DNA from: Pyrinomonadaceae bacterium
Lineage (GTDB): Bacteria > Acidobacteriota > Blastocatellia > Pyrinomonadales > Pyrinomonadaceae
Length of the DNA: 12,861 nt
Direction of reading: 5' to 3'
NCBI GenBank assembly: GCA_013813825.1
Contig: JACCRA010000410.1
Span: 1-12,861, forward strand
The notes beneath the pieces were generated by a model. The model made no database searches and was not told the DNA's origin. It was given only the letters and a program-made list of their open reading frames with translations. Below are positions 1 through 7,350 of this stretch, piece by piece. A program made the position numbers and the translations under genes. The first letter of the stretch is position 1. Each line of letters opens with the position of its first letter.

Positions 1-162
1 GGTAATCACGGACTCAACATCAGCCGCTTCCACCTCGGTCGTCAAGAGTTGGGCGGCGAAGCGATGGCCGTCATCGAAACCGACGCGCCCGTGAGCGAAG
101 AGACGCTTCAGGAACTGCGCGCTTCAGAGCAGATCATCTCGGCCAGACGCATCGAGTTATGA
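1..162 (+). CDS. serA: D-3-phosphoglycerate dehydrogenase, C-terminal end (partial)
   Basis: This is the last 53 codons of an open frame that enters from the left edge and stops at TGA 160-162. The peptide reads NHGLNISRFHLGR, then GGEAMAVIETD, then PVSEETLQELR, and ends in ARRIEL. This is the regulatory ACT domain that closes many bacterial SerA proteins (pattern N-I-x-R-x-x-L-G-R, GGEA, then V-x-E-x-L-x-x-L-R). SerA oxidises 3-phosphoglycerate to 3-phosphohydroxypyruvate, the first step of serine synthesis, in the cytoplasm; the ACT domain usually carries serine feedback control. The NAD-binding and catalytic parts lie outside the window, so their integrity cannot be judged. A different ACT-domain enzyme is possible but less likely given the RFHLGR and GGEAM signatures. 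Confidence 0.82.
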   Translation, partial: GNHGLNISRFHLGRQELGGEAMAVIETDAPVSEETLQELRASEQIISARRIEL

Positions 163-263
163 AATAACGTCGGTTCGATACAACTTGAGGTTCAGTGTTG
201 CGCTACAGCCGCAGGGAAGCTGCTCGTCATCTTCGGGCCTGACAATGACAGAGGGATTCAACA

Positions 264-857
264 TTATTTGCTTTCCGGTGACGGCACGATTTTCCAAGAG
301 ATTGTCGCCTCATCGCCAGATTTCAACGACTCCACGCGAAACATAGCATATAAATCTCTGCCGTTATCTTTAGCGTGCAATAGGTACATATGCCCGACGA
401 TAGCTTTCACCAATGTATTTTCAGGCGTTGATTTAATCACTTTGCCATTGTGAAAAGAATCAGTCCTCATACCACCATGAGGTTCAGGACTGGCATACAG
501 AAAAGGAATGTTGTAAACATCTGCCCAGTCTGACGCTCCCAAGTCTATGATCTGGCTACGAGAGCCATGAGCGATTGGCACATCGAACAAATCATTATCG
601 TGGTCATACGAGAGACCTCCATACCGCAGATCGTAAACATTCCTCGTCGGCGGAGAATCAGAATCGCCTCTAACACCTAGCTTGAAATTGAAATTGGCTT
701 TAGCAAAATCTTTATGCCTGATTTGGGACAACAGTGTGGTCAATTTAGGCTCAACCTCCCGATGGTTATATTGCTGAGCTTCAACTACAGACCAAGTGCC
801 ATTAGCGAAGGCTACGCACATCCCAGCTAGAAACAGCGTAACAAATTTGACTCTCAT
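264..857 (-). CDS. Orphan secreted protein, 197 aa, function unknown
   Basis: The start ATG at 857 has a strong ribosome site (GGAGG, 7 bases upstream). Residues 1-27 form a signal peptide: a basic MRVK start, a hydrophobic stretch, then VEA|QQ as the likely cleavage site, so the product is probably exported. The mature part (about 170 aa) has no cysteine and no motif I can name. It has a polar middle with many His/Asp/Tyr residues (about 65-125) and a beta-rich end (GHMYLLHAKDNGRDLYAMFR, then SGDEATISWK) that looks like a small beta domain. Base composition differs sharply from the neighbours: two 60-base lines I counted here (361-420 and 541-600) are 42% and 45% G+C, against 68% for 3541-3600 in the ABC ATPase gene. 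That suggests acquisition by transfer or weak codon selection. I do not recognise the family and assign no function. Confidence 0.75.
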   Translation of the reverse strand: MRVKFVTLFLAGMCVAFANGTWSVVEAQQYNHREVEPKLTTLLSQIRHKDFAKANFNFKLGVRGDSDSPPTRNVYDLRYGGLSYDHDNDLFDVPIAHGSRSQIIDLGASDWADVYNIPFLYASPEPHGGMRTDSFHNGKVIKSTPENTLVKAIVGHMYLLHAKDNGRDLYAMFRVESLKSGDEATISWKIVPSPESK

Positions 858-954
858 AATTTACCTCCGCTCAATTACGCCCAACTAACATTGAAATAGC
901 ACCGGATGCATGAGAACTGTTTTGTCTCTCCGATGCTGCCCGCGCCGTCTTCAA

Positions 955-3174
955 CTATTCAATTACGAACTTAGTCTGCTGCGCGGCGCTTGTTTTGGCG
1001 ATGCGGTCGATGACTGTGAGCTTCAACAGATAGCGGCCGGGGGGCAAGTCGTTTAAGGGAAGTTCGGCGGCGTAGGGGATGAATGTAAAATCTGTGAAGG
1101 CGGAAACGTCGATCTTTTTTAGCGGGAAGGTGACGACGGGCTGATCGTCGCGGAAGATTTGTATCTGCAACGCCAGATCGGGCGGCCCGCCGGCTCCGTT
1201 CGTCTTGGCATTGTAGCTTGAGAACAGCAGGCGGAGCCATGAGTCGCGCGAGAAACGACGGTCGGCAGTAATCAACACTGGCGCGCTCCCGTCGGCGGTT
1301 AAGTTCTGTCCCGCTTTCCTCTCCCCGATAAGGATACTGCTCAGAGCCAGCGCGCCTTTCTTCAAATCGGGGATCGTGATCCACTGCGTCGTGCTGCCGA
1401 TTTGACCGCTCGCCGGATGGCGCGCGGCGACGCGCACTTGATGAAGGCCGGGCTTGATCGCCATCTGCTGCGTTGAGATGACGCGCCGCGTTGCGCCGTC
1501 GCCGTCTGCCCCTGCCGGTTCAGGGGTGATCGGCAAGAGGTTCTGAAAAGGAGCAACGAGTTTGCCTCCCTCATCATATACCGCGCCGATCAGTTCGACG
1601 CGCTCAACAGTGCGTTCGCCAGCGGCGACGGGCGCAAGGGGCGGGACGTTGACTTGCACCGTACAGGCTAATTGCATCTCTGTTCCGGCGGTATTCAGAT
1701 AGTTAAGCGTTAAGGAGATCGGGAGCGCGTTCTTCGGGTAAGTCGCAAGTAGGGCTTCAAAGAGCGCCTTCGCTTCTGGCGCGGACCTACCCGCCGGCAC
1801 CGATTTACTCGCCCCGTCGGTCTGTTTCTTACCGCTCTTAGTTTCCGTCACCGACGGCGGCGGCGCGTCGAAGAAGCCGCGCCTCACTTGTACTTTCAAC
1901 TCAGGATGCCCGGCGATACTCACTTCGATCCGACGAAATTTCGCTTTCTTTCGTTCCTCGCCTTGCGCCGCCCCGGGCTGCCACGCCAGCAGGTAATAAA
2001 CCGACGAATCTTTCACCGCTTTGGTCAGCGCCCTCTCCAGATTGTTGGTGTTGACGAGGGCGCGCCCACCCGTATCCGCCGCCAACGTGAAGAGCGGCGC
2101 TTGCTGCGCCGACACTTCGCCGATGTCGTTAATCGCCAGCCGTCCGCTCGGGTCGAAGGGAACGTCAACGCTCACGTCCGGCTGCCCGGTGACGAGTCCC
2201 TGTGTGTCCATCGTGTAGATGACGACGCCTGCGCGTGCCGCCGCGTCGGTGATCCGCCGCAGCCGGTCGAAGGTGTCGCCGATATTCCGGTCGATGAAAA
2301 AGCCGTCGGAAAGGAAGAAAATGATTTTGCGCCCGGGCAGTAGTGAGGTGGAGCGGACGAGACTTTCGAGCGCGCCGAGCGTCCCGCTGCTAAAGTTCGC
2401 CGACTGTTGCAGAATGTTGCGGGCGCGGCTTCGCACTATATTCTCCGCAGTGTCACGACGCATGAGCGGGTTGTCGCGCAAAATGTATTCGGTGAAGACG
2501 GCCAACACGTCTCGATTATTCCCTTCGACGGCCAAGGCTTGATACTCGGACATATGCGGCCGTTCGAAATCCAGCCCACGACTTGAAGAAGCGGAATTGA
2601 GTTTGGCGACGGCGGCGCGCAGCACCGCCTTCTCATCCGTCAACTGTTGCAAAAATCCGAGCCGCCCGCTGGCCGACGAGACGGCGGCCTCGTCGTTCTG
2701 CGTCATCTCTATATTGATGAAATTCAAGAGCGTCTCGCGCGTACGCTTCGAACTGGCGGGCGCGAGGTGCAAGTCGTCAACGAAGAAAAAAATCGAACGC
2801 CCGCGATCCAGTGGTTTGATTGTGGCTCCGGCTTGATCTTTCGGCGGACGCGCGCCACCGCGGGCCGCCGCGAGTTGTCGTTCCTCGTCAACGCTGCCGG
2901 TGGTAACGCGCTCGAAGAAAAGAATCTGTTGCGGCTGGCCGTCAACGCGCAAGAGGAACTGTTCGGGTTTTAGTCCGCTGACGAAGCGCCCTTGATTGTC
3001 GAAAACCATTACATCCGTCTGGATCAGTTCCGTCTCGACGCGCACGATGTCGTCCGACGATGCAGGAGGGGGCGTCGCTGTTTGCTGCGCCGGCACACTA
3101 GTTCCAGCAAGCAGTGCGGCACACAGCAAGCTCGAAGAGAGAAGTCTGCCGAAGAGTCGGATGGTAAAATACAT
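955..3174 (-). CDS. Exported VWFA-domain protein (Acidobacterial VWFA-related family)
   Basis: The protein is 739 aa from ATG 3174. I chose this start because GGTGAG lies 9 bases upstream and a clean signal peptide follows (hydrophobic 11-25, cleavage near VPAQQ about 30). An in-frame TTG at 3225 would place 17 polar residues before it. Residues 42-90 carry the family opening (VRVETELIQTDVMVFDNQG, then FVSGLKPEQF, then a repeat of 'I-L-F-F'). The von Willebrand A-like core spans about 125-400: RSIFFFVDDLHLA at 126-138, GRKIIFFLSDGF at 281-292, VIYTMDTQG at 318-326, then YYLLAWQPG at 393-401. This matches TIGR03436. The usual metal-site DxSxS is replaced here by D133-D-L-H-L. After a Lys/Ser/Pro linker (440-480), the last 260 residues look like beta-sandwich domains. 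The role in the family is unknown; periplasmic or surface protein binding is an inference. It is transcribed alone, divergent from the ABC genes. Confidence 0.88.
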   Translation of the reverse strand: MYFTIRLFGRLLSSSLLCAALLAGTSVPAQQTATPPPASSDDIVRVETELIQTDVMVFDNQGRFVSGLKPEQFLLRVDGQPQQILFFERVTTGSVDEERQLAAARGGARPPKDQAGATIKPLDRGRSIFFFVDDLHLAPASSKRTRETLLNFINIEMTQNDEAAVSSASGRLGFLQQLTDEKAVLRAAVAKLNSASSSRGLDFERPHMSEYQALAVEGNNRDVLAVFTEYILRDNPLMRRDTAENIVRSRARNILQQSANFSSGTLGALESLVRSTSLLPGRKIIFFLSDGFFIDRNIGDTFDRLRRITDAAARAGVVIYTMDTQGLVTGQPDVSVDVPFDPSGRLAINDIGEVSAQQAPLFTLAADTGGRALVNTNNLERALTKAVKDSSVYYLLAWQPGAAQGEERKKAKFRRIEVSIAGHPELKVQVRRGFFDAPPPSVTETKSGKKQTDGASKSVPAGRSAPEAKALFEALLATYPKNALPISLTLNYLNTAGTEMQLACTVQVNVPPLAPVAAGERTVERVELIGAVYDEGGKLVAPFQNLLPITPEPAGADGDGATRRVISTQQMAIKPGLHQVRVAARHPASGQIGSTTQWITIPDLKKGALALSSILIGERKAGQNLTADGSAPVLITADRRFSRDSWLRLLFSSYNAKTNGAGGPPDLALQIQIFRDDQPVVTFPLKKIDVSAFTDFTFIPYAAELPLNDLPPGRYLLKLTVIDRIAKTSAAQQTKFVIE

Positions 3175-3335
3175 AAGGCGTCGCTCACCGGATAAAAGGG
3201 AAGGAACTGCGGCGCGAACTGGCAAACACGATCACGCAGCCATAACGGTAATCCTTAGTCTCAAAACTTTCAAGACGAGTTGCCCGTAAGAGCAGTGCCT
3301 TTCCCTTTCACCTTAAACTTCGGAGTTAGCCAACA
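3175..3335. promoter_or_regulatory. Divergent intergenic region between the VWFA gene and the ABC operon
   Basis: These 161 bases separate two divergently transcribed units, so promoters for both should lie here or overlap the starts. On the minus strand a TTGAAA (plus-strand 3267-3272 region) is a plausible -35 for the VWFA gene, but no convincing -10 stands at the right distance. On the plus strand GGAG at 3322-3325 is the ribosome site of the ATPase gene, 10 bases before TTG 3336. I see no clear operator palindrome. Confidence 0.4.
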
Positions 3336-4250
3336 TTGAGTGATCATCCGGTCAGCTTGTCGGTCGAGCGGGTTTCAAAAAAGTTTGATGAGTTTGTCGC
3401 TGTCGATGATTTGAGCTTGACGGCGCGACGCGGGCGTATCTTCGGTTTGATCGGGCCGAACGGCGCGGGCAAGACGACGACGATCCGGATGATCGTCGGC
3501 ATCACCGCGCCGGATTCCGGCCGCATTGAAATGTTCGGCCGCCCGTTTACGCCGGAACTGCGCGAGCGCATCGGCTACCTGCCGGAAGAGCGCGGCTTGT
3601 ACAAGCGGATGAAAGTCGGCGAGCAGTTGCGCTTCTTCGGCGTGCTGAAGGGGATGGAGCCGCGCGCGGCCGACCGCAGCGCCGATTGTTGGCTCGAACG
3701 CTTAAAACTCGCGGAGTGGAAGCAGCACAAGACTGACGAGTTGTCGAAGGGAATGCAACAAAAGATTCAGTTCGTCGCTACCGTCTTGCATGATCCTGAA
3801 CTGCTGATTCTCGACGAAGTTTTCTCCGGCCTCGACCCAGTCAACGCCGAATTGCTGATCGGAGTTTTGCTGGAACTGCGGGCGCGGGGCAAAACGATCA
3901 TCTTCTCGACGCACATGATGGAGCAGGCCGAGAAACTGTGCGACGACATTTGCCTGATCAATCGTGCGCGCAAAGTTTTAGACGGCAGCTTGCGCGAAGT
4001 GAAAAGCAGTTTTGGGCGGAACAGCGTCGCTTTGCGTGCCGATGTCGCCGACGAGAAATTGAAAAACTCTCCGCATGTGGCCGGCGTCAAGTCGTATGGC
4101 GATTACGACGAGGTACTGTTGAAAGAAGGCGCGGACGCCCAAGTTTTCCTGCACGAACTGATCGCGGCGGGCGTGCGCGTCGAGAGGTTTGAGCAGACCG
4201 AATTGAGCCTCCACGATATTTTCGTGCGGAAAGTGGGAGAAGCGGCATGA
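3336..4250 (+). CDS. ABC-2 type exporter ATP-binding protein (NatA-like)
   Basis: This 304-aa ATPase starts at TTG 3336 behind GGAG. The ABC motifs appear in order: Walker A GPNGAGKT (40-47), Q-loop region GYLPEERGLY (80-89, with Glu in place of the usual Gln, as is common in NatA-like ATPases), signature LSKGMQQK (136-143), Walker B LLILDE (156-161), D-loop SGLD (164-167) and switch His in STH (193). The last about 90 residues form the extra C-terminal domain typical of NatA/CcmA-type exporter ATPases. It powers the membrane partner encoded next and sits on the cytoplasmic face. The stop overlaps the permease start (ATGA at 4247-4250), so the two are translationally coupled. The closest functional guess is a NatAB/YhaQP-type sodium or drug exporter; the substrate cannot be read from the sequence. 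Confidence 0.93.
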   Translation: MSDHPVSLSVERVSKKFDEFVAVDDLSLTARRGRIFGLIGPNGAGKTTTIRMIVGITAPDSGRIEMFGRPFTPELRERIGYLPEERGLYKRMKVGEQLRFFGVLKGMEPRAADRSADCWLERLKLAEWKQHKTDELSKGMQQKIQFVATVLHDPELLILDEVFSGLDPVNAELLIGVLLELRARGKTIIFSTHMMEQAEKLCDDICLINRARKVLDGSLREVKSSFGRNSVALRADVADEKLKNSPHVAGVKSYGDYDEVLLKEGADAQVFLHELIAAGVRVERFEQTELSLHDIFVRKVGEAA

Positions 4251-5575
4251 ATAAATTCCTCGCCGTCGTCAGACGCGAGTACGTGCAGAACGTCCGCAGC
4301 AAGACTTTCATCATCTCGACGATTCTTGGTCCCTTGTTGATGATCGGTTTCACGATCTTGCCCGGCCTGATGTTCGGCCTTAAGACCGGCGAGGCCACGC
4401 GCATCGCTGTTGTCGATCAGACCAACCGGCTTTACGAGCGCGTGCGCGAATCCGTGATGCAGGCCGGAGATGAAGAGAACTTGCCGGCGCAACTCAGAAA
4501 CTCGCGGCCGGCGCGGGAAGCGCGCGAGGCGTTTCAAGTGCAGTATCAGCTAGAGGCCGCGCCGCTCGCCGGGCGCACGCTCGAAGAGACTAAACGCGAG
4601 TTGGCCGCGCGCGTCGCACAAAAACAGTTGGACGCTTATCTCGTCCTGCCTTCCGGCATTCTGGAGGGCGAGCGGCCGGAGTTCCACGGTCGTAACCTCG
4701 GCGATCTGATCACCATCGCCCAACTTGAATCCCGCCTCAACCGCGCGTTGCGCCTGCAACGAATGCAGGACGCGAACATCAACGACGCGCAACGAAGCGC
4801 GATCTCGCAAGAGGTCGAGATGATGCGCTGCAAAGCCGGGACGCGCTGCGAGGACGAGAAGTCGAGCGAGAGCAACGTCTTTCTCGCTATCGGTGTCGCG
4901 TCGTTCATCGTGATCGCGATTCTGATGTACGGGCAGGTGATTCTCTCGGCGGTGGTGGAAGAGAAGACGACGCGGCTGGCCGAAGTCCTTTTCTCCTCGG
5001 TGCGCCCGTTCACGCTGATGGCCGGAAAACTGATCGGCGTCTCGCTGGTGGCTCTGACACAGTATGGCATCTGGGCGCTCATCTTTCTGGCGCTCGGACT
5101 CTACGGGGCGGCGGCCATCGCGGCGAGCGGCTTCAACTTCTCGCTGCCTTCCGTCGCGCCCTCTCTGATCATCTACTCAATGCTCTACTTCGTGATCGGC
5201 TTTCTGCTCTACGCGACGATCTTCGCGCTGATCGGCGCGATGGTCACGACCGAGAAGGAAGCCGGACAAATAACCGTGCCCTTGAGTATGCTGCTCGCCA
5301 TCGCCATCTATCTCGCGTTCCCGGTGATCCGCAGCCCCAATTCGACCTATGCTTTTTGGGTTTCGATGATCCCCTTCTTTTCGCCGGTGACGATGCTCGT
5401 CCGGATCATCACGGAGACGCCGCCTTTCTGGCAGATCGCGCTCTCACTTTTGATCGGCGTCGCCACGATTGTCTTCACCATCTGGCTCACCGCCCGCGTC
5501 TATCGCGTCGGCATGTTGATGTACGGCAAACGCGCCAGCATTCCCGAAGTGTTGCGCTGGGTCAGACAGTCGTGA
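4247..5575 (+). CDS. ABC-2 type exporter permease (NatB-like)
   Basis: This is a 442-aa inner-membrane protein that overlaps the ATPase stop by four bases. Topology: a short cytoplasmic start (MNKFLAVVRREYVQNVRSKT), TM1 about 21-44, a large extracytoplasmic loop (about 45-210), then five hydrophobic segments (about 211-235, 262-284, 305-329, 343-360, 394-416). The stretch VVEEKTTRLAEVLFSS (236-251) after TM2 is the hallmark coupling helix of the NatB/YhaP branch of ABC-2 permeases. The outer loop carries two close cysteines (C195 and C201), which could form a disulphide. With the ATPase it would form an exporter; the substrate is unknown, with sodium (NatB) or a lipophilic compound as family precedents. 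An inverted repeat begins at the last base of its stop codon. Confidence 0.92.
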   Translation: MNKFLAVVRREYVQNVRSKTFIISTILGPLLMIGFTILPGLMFGLKTGEATRIAVVDQTNRLYERVRESVMQAGDEENLPAQLRNSRPAREAREAFQVQYQLEAAPLAGRTLEETKRELAARVAQKQLDAYLVLPSGILEGERPEFHGRNLGDLITIAQLESRLNRALRLQRMQDANINDAQRSAISQEVEMMRCKAGTRCEDEKSSESNVFLAIGVASFIVIAILMYGQVILSAVVEEKTTRLAEVLFSSVRPFTLMAGKLIGVSLVALTQYGIWALIFLALGLYGAAAIAASGFNFSLPSVAPSLIIYSMLYFVIGFLLYATIFALIGAMVTTEKEAGQITVPLSMLLAIAIYLAFPVIRSPNSTYAFWVSMIPFFSPVTMLVRIITETPPFWQIALSLLIGVATIVFTIWLTARVYRVGMLMYGKRASIPEVLRWVRQS

Positions 5576-5669
5576 ACAGTTTTCAGTAAATGCCATGACT
5601 GTTATCCTCAACAACAATCCAGACGGGAAGGCTTCAGAGATTTTGTTTAACTGAAAACTGAAAACTGTT
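5575..5669. repeat. Intergenic inverted repeat with heptamer tandem (CTGAAAA)
   Basis: AACAGTTTTCAGT at 5575-5587 is the exact reverse complement of ACTGAAAACTGTT at 5657-5669 (13 of 13), with 69 bases between. The right arm is part of a short tandem, CTGAAAA twice then CTG (5651-5667), so the left arm can also pair with the upstream unit over 11 bases. The right arm ends three bases before the CYTH start codon, so a folded transcript would hide that start. The layout resembles the heptanucleotide tandem repeats known from filamentous cyanobacteria, but the link is only by analogy. Confidence 0.8.
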
Positions 5670-5671
5670 TC

Positions 5672-6244
5672 ATGGGAATCGAAATAGAGAAAAAGTATCG
5701 GCTGACGGCGGGGCAGGCGGAAGATTTGCGCGCGCGGGTGCGTGCGGTGGGAAGGGAAGTGCGCGGCGTGGAGTTTGAGGAGAACACGTTGTATGCCGGT
5801 GCGGGTCTTGCTCCTCTCCGGCGCGTGTTGCGTCTGCGGCGTGTGGAGGGCCGCGTAATCCTGACTTACAAAGAGCGAGAAACTTCGTCCGCGGCGATCA
5901 AGCGGCAACGCGAAGACGAGACGGAGGTGGCGGACGGCGACGCCCTCGCCTCAATCCTCGAAGCCCTCGGCTACCAACCCGCGCTCGTTTACGAGAAGCG
6001 GCGCGCGACGTGGCAGGTTGGCGAGGCGGAGGTCGTCATCGACGAGTTGCCGTTTGGGCTATTCGTGGAGATCGAAGGCGAAGAGGCGGCGATTGTCGAT
6101 GCGGAGAGATTGCTTAATCTTGTTGCGGCCGAAGTCGTGCATGAGTCCTACCCAGAATTGACACAGCAACTCGGCGTGAAAAAAGGTGAGACGCACGAGG
6201 CGCGGTTCAACTTCGGAAACCAAGCCGGAGCAATGGAGGGATGA
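5672..6244 (+). CDS. CYTH-domain protein (inorganic triphosphatase/class IV adenylate cyclase superfamily)
   Basis: The 190-aa product opens with the diagnostic ExExK motif (E4-I-E6-K-K8, in MGIEIEKKYRL). The other charged strands that line the triphosphate tunnel are present: LRLRR (53-57), TYKERE (65-70), IKRQRED (76-82), EKRR (108-111), VIDELP (122-127), FVEIEGEE (131-138) and the closing ESYPEL (158-163). CYTH enzymes bind triphosphate compounds with divalent metal; characterised members hydrolyse inorganic triphosphate or thiamine triphosphate or, more rarely, make cAMP. The FVEIEG...SYPEL ending resembles the CyaB/class IV group, but activity cannot be settled from sequence. The length is normal. 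No ribosome site precedes the ATG; the repeat stands there instead. The last about 20 residues are polar and look disordered. It may be co-transcribed with the exporter genes 96 bases upstream. Confidence 0.9.
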   Translation: MGIEIEKKYRLTAGQAEDLRARVRAVGREVRGVEFEENTLYAGAGLAPLRRVLRLRRVEGRVILTYKERETSSAAIKRQREDETEVADGDALASILEALGYQPALVYEKRRATWQVGEAEVVIDELPFGLFVEIEGEEAAIVDAERLLNLVAAEVVHESYPELTQQLGVKKGETHEARFNFGNQAGAMEG

Positions 6245-6446
6245 AGTTAACAAAAATTTAAGGAGCGGGTTCAGTATCATAAAAAGACGTGCTGCATTTA
6301 CTTCATACACTCTTCATCTAACGGCATCGCTACAAACTGCTTTTTGCAGTCAAATTCCGTTCGTCTTGTTTATCAGGCATGGCACGTTGGTTGCGCTTCC
6401 AACCTAACGAATCCGATATAACTTAAGCCACCTGAAGGAGTAAACT
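6245..6446. promoter_or_regulatory. Intergenic region with probable promoter of the lipoprotein gene
   Basis: This 202-base gap is AT-richer than the genes around it. A TATAAC at 6417-6422 could be a -10 box, with TTGCGC (6391-6396) or TTGGTT (6387-6392) as poor -35 candidates because the spacing is too long. A small hairpin (ACTGC, five T, GCAGT; around 6337-6351) might end transcription of the CYTH gene, but it is weak. AAGGAG at 6435-6440 is the ribosome site for GTG 6447. Confidence 0.35.
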
Positions 6447-7142
6447 GTGCGAAAAACTTTATTGACCGGCGCTGCCGCATTGTCTTTGTCAGTGTTAGCC
6501 GTGGGTTGTGCGACCGAGACGGGAACTAACACCAACACTAATGTTTCAACTGTTTCAAACGCCAACACCACCAATACGACACCGGCTACCAACACGAACT
6601 CGATGAGCACGACGACGGCATCCGCCCCGCGCCCCGCGCCGGATAATTCGGAGATCGTCGCAACCGAGTCGAATGGAACGAAGGTTGAGACGCGCACCTT
6701 CCGTAATAACCGGCGTCTCTCGCGAGTAGTCGTCACCACAACTCCTGACGGCCGGCGCACCGCAAGGGTTTACACCACTGATAATCAAGTGCGCGACGTG
6801 CCCGAAGGTAAAGTCGAATCGGCTCTCGACGCGACCGGCGATGCGCTCGTCACTTCCGCCGGCTTCGTCGCCGATAAGGCGGAGGACGTCGGCGGGGCAG
6901 CCAAAGACGTTGGCGGCGATGTGGTGGATGGAACTGTCAAAGGTGCGAAGAAGGTCGGCGACGCGACCGCCGATGGGGCCAGAAAGGTCGGTGGAGCAAC
7001 AGTCGATGGCGCGAAGAAAGTCGGCGAAGTGACAGTCGATGGCGCAAAGACGGCTGGTGAGAAGACCGGCGATGCCGCGAAGAAAGTCGGCAGCGGAGCC
7101 AAGAAAGTTGGCGGCAAGATCAAGGACGCCGTCACGCCTTAA
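6447..7142 (+). CDS. Lipoprotein with Thr/Asn linker and LEA-like 11-mer repeat tail
   Basis: The protein is 231 aa from GTG 6447 with AAGGAG 6 bases upstream. A lipoprotein signal peptide (hydrophobic 5-19) ends in LAVGC, so Cys21 is the probable lipidated residue. Residues 22-62 are a Thr/Asn/Ser/Ala-rich linker. Residues 66-120 look like a small beta domain (KVETRTFRNNRRLSRVVVT, GRRTARVYTTD). From 166 to 220 five back-to-back 11-residue units follow (GAKKVGDATAD, GARKVGGATVD, GAKKVGEVTVD, GAKTAGEKTGD, AAKKVGSGAKK), with more degenerate Lys/Asp/Gly-rich units before them (about 142-165). This period and composition are those of group 3 LEA proteins, which fold into amphipathic helices on drying. 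I infer an envelope-anchored, possibly stress-protective or envelope-spacing protein. It appears monocistronic, with a stem-loop right after it. Confidence 0.8.
   Translation: MRKTLLTGAAALSLSVLAVGCATETGTNTNTNVSTVSNANTTNTTPATNTNSMSTTTASAPRPAPDNSEIVATESNGTKVETRTFRNNRRLSRVVVTTTPDGRRTARVYTTDNQVRDVPEGKVESALDATGDALVTSAGFVADKAEDVGGAAKDVGGDVVDGTVKGAKKVGDATADGARKVGGATVDGAKKVGEVTVDGAKTAGEKTGDAAKKVGSGAKKVGGKIKDAVTP
6942..7106 (+). repeat. 33-base coding repeat, five units
   Basis: Five consecutive 33-base units encode the 11-residue repeats of the lipoprotein. Units start at 6942, 6975, 7008, 7041 and 7074. They have diverged at third positions but keep the Gly-Ala-Lys-Lys-Val-Gly core, so selection appears to hold the peptide pattern rather than the DNA. 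Shared 8-12 base blocks such as GGCGCGAAGAAAGTCGGCG-like strings could still allow slippage or unequal exchange. Confidence 0.85.
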
Positions 7143-7172
7143 GCACTCAACACTCTGATTCGGAAAAAAACG

Positions 7173-7201
7173 CGGGCAGCCGTTTCAATAACGGCTGCCC
7201 G
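7173..7201. terminator. Intrinsic terminator-like stem-loop after the lipoprotein gene
   Basis: CGGGCAGCCGTT (7173-7184) and its exact reverse complement (7190-7201) form a 12-bp stem with a 5-base loop, TCAAT. It lies 31 bases after the lipoprotein stop. Downstream on the plus strand the sequence is T-rich but interrupted (TATTCTTTGTT). On the minus strand the stem is followed by a clean run of seven T (7164-7170 region), so it could stop transcription from both sides. Confidence 0.85.
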
Positions 7202-7277
7202 TATTCTTTGTTCAAACTCGCACTTTGGGGTGGCGTTCAAGCAGACTCAAGAACAGCAACCTCGAACGCTGCTCCGG

Positions 7278-7286
7278 TGTTATAAT
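7278..7286 (+). promoter_or_regulatory. Extended -10 promoter (TGTTATAAT)
   Basis: A perfect TATAAT (7281-7286) carries the TGn extension (7278-7280), giving a sigma-70-type extended -10 element. No good -35 hexamer sits 17 bases upstream, which extended -10 promoters tolerate. Transcription would begin near 7293, about 58 bases before the GTG start of the CPCC gene. Confidence 0.6.
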
Positions 7287-7350
7287 CGCCGCCATGAAAG
7301 GCTGCGCCGCTTGTCAGTTATGATCTTGCTTTCCTAATAAGGAGACGGCA

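Noticed and set aside
1888..2343. 151-codon plus-strand frame inside the VWFA gene
   Set aside because: A shadow of the minus-strand gene; the Arg-rich product and lack of ribosome site argue against coding.
3175..3225. Longer start (TTG 3225) for the VWFA protein
   Set aside because: It would add 17 polar residues ahead of the signal peptide, and ATG 3174 has its own GGTGAG ribosome site.
6785..7135. Long minus-strand frame opposite the lipoprotein tail
   Set aside because: It is a low-complexity Pro/Thr/Phe mirror of the 33-base repeats, with no ribosome site or recognisable sequence.
7293..7322. Nine-codon mini frame (MKGCAACQL) in the leader of the CPCC gene
   Set aside because: It begins at the predicted transcript start and has no ribosome site, so a leader-peptide role is unsupported.
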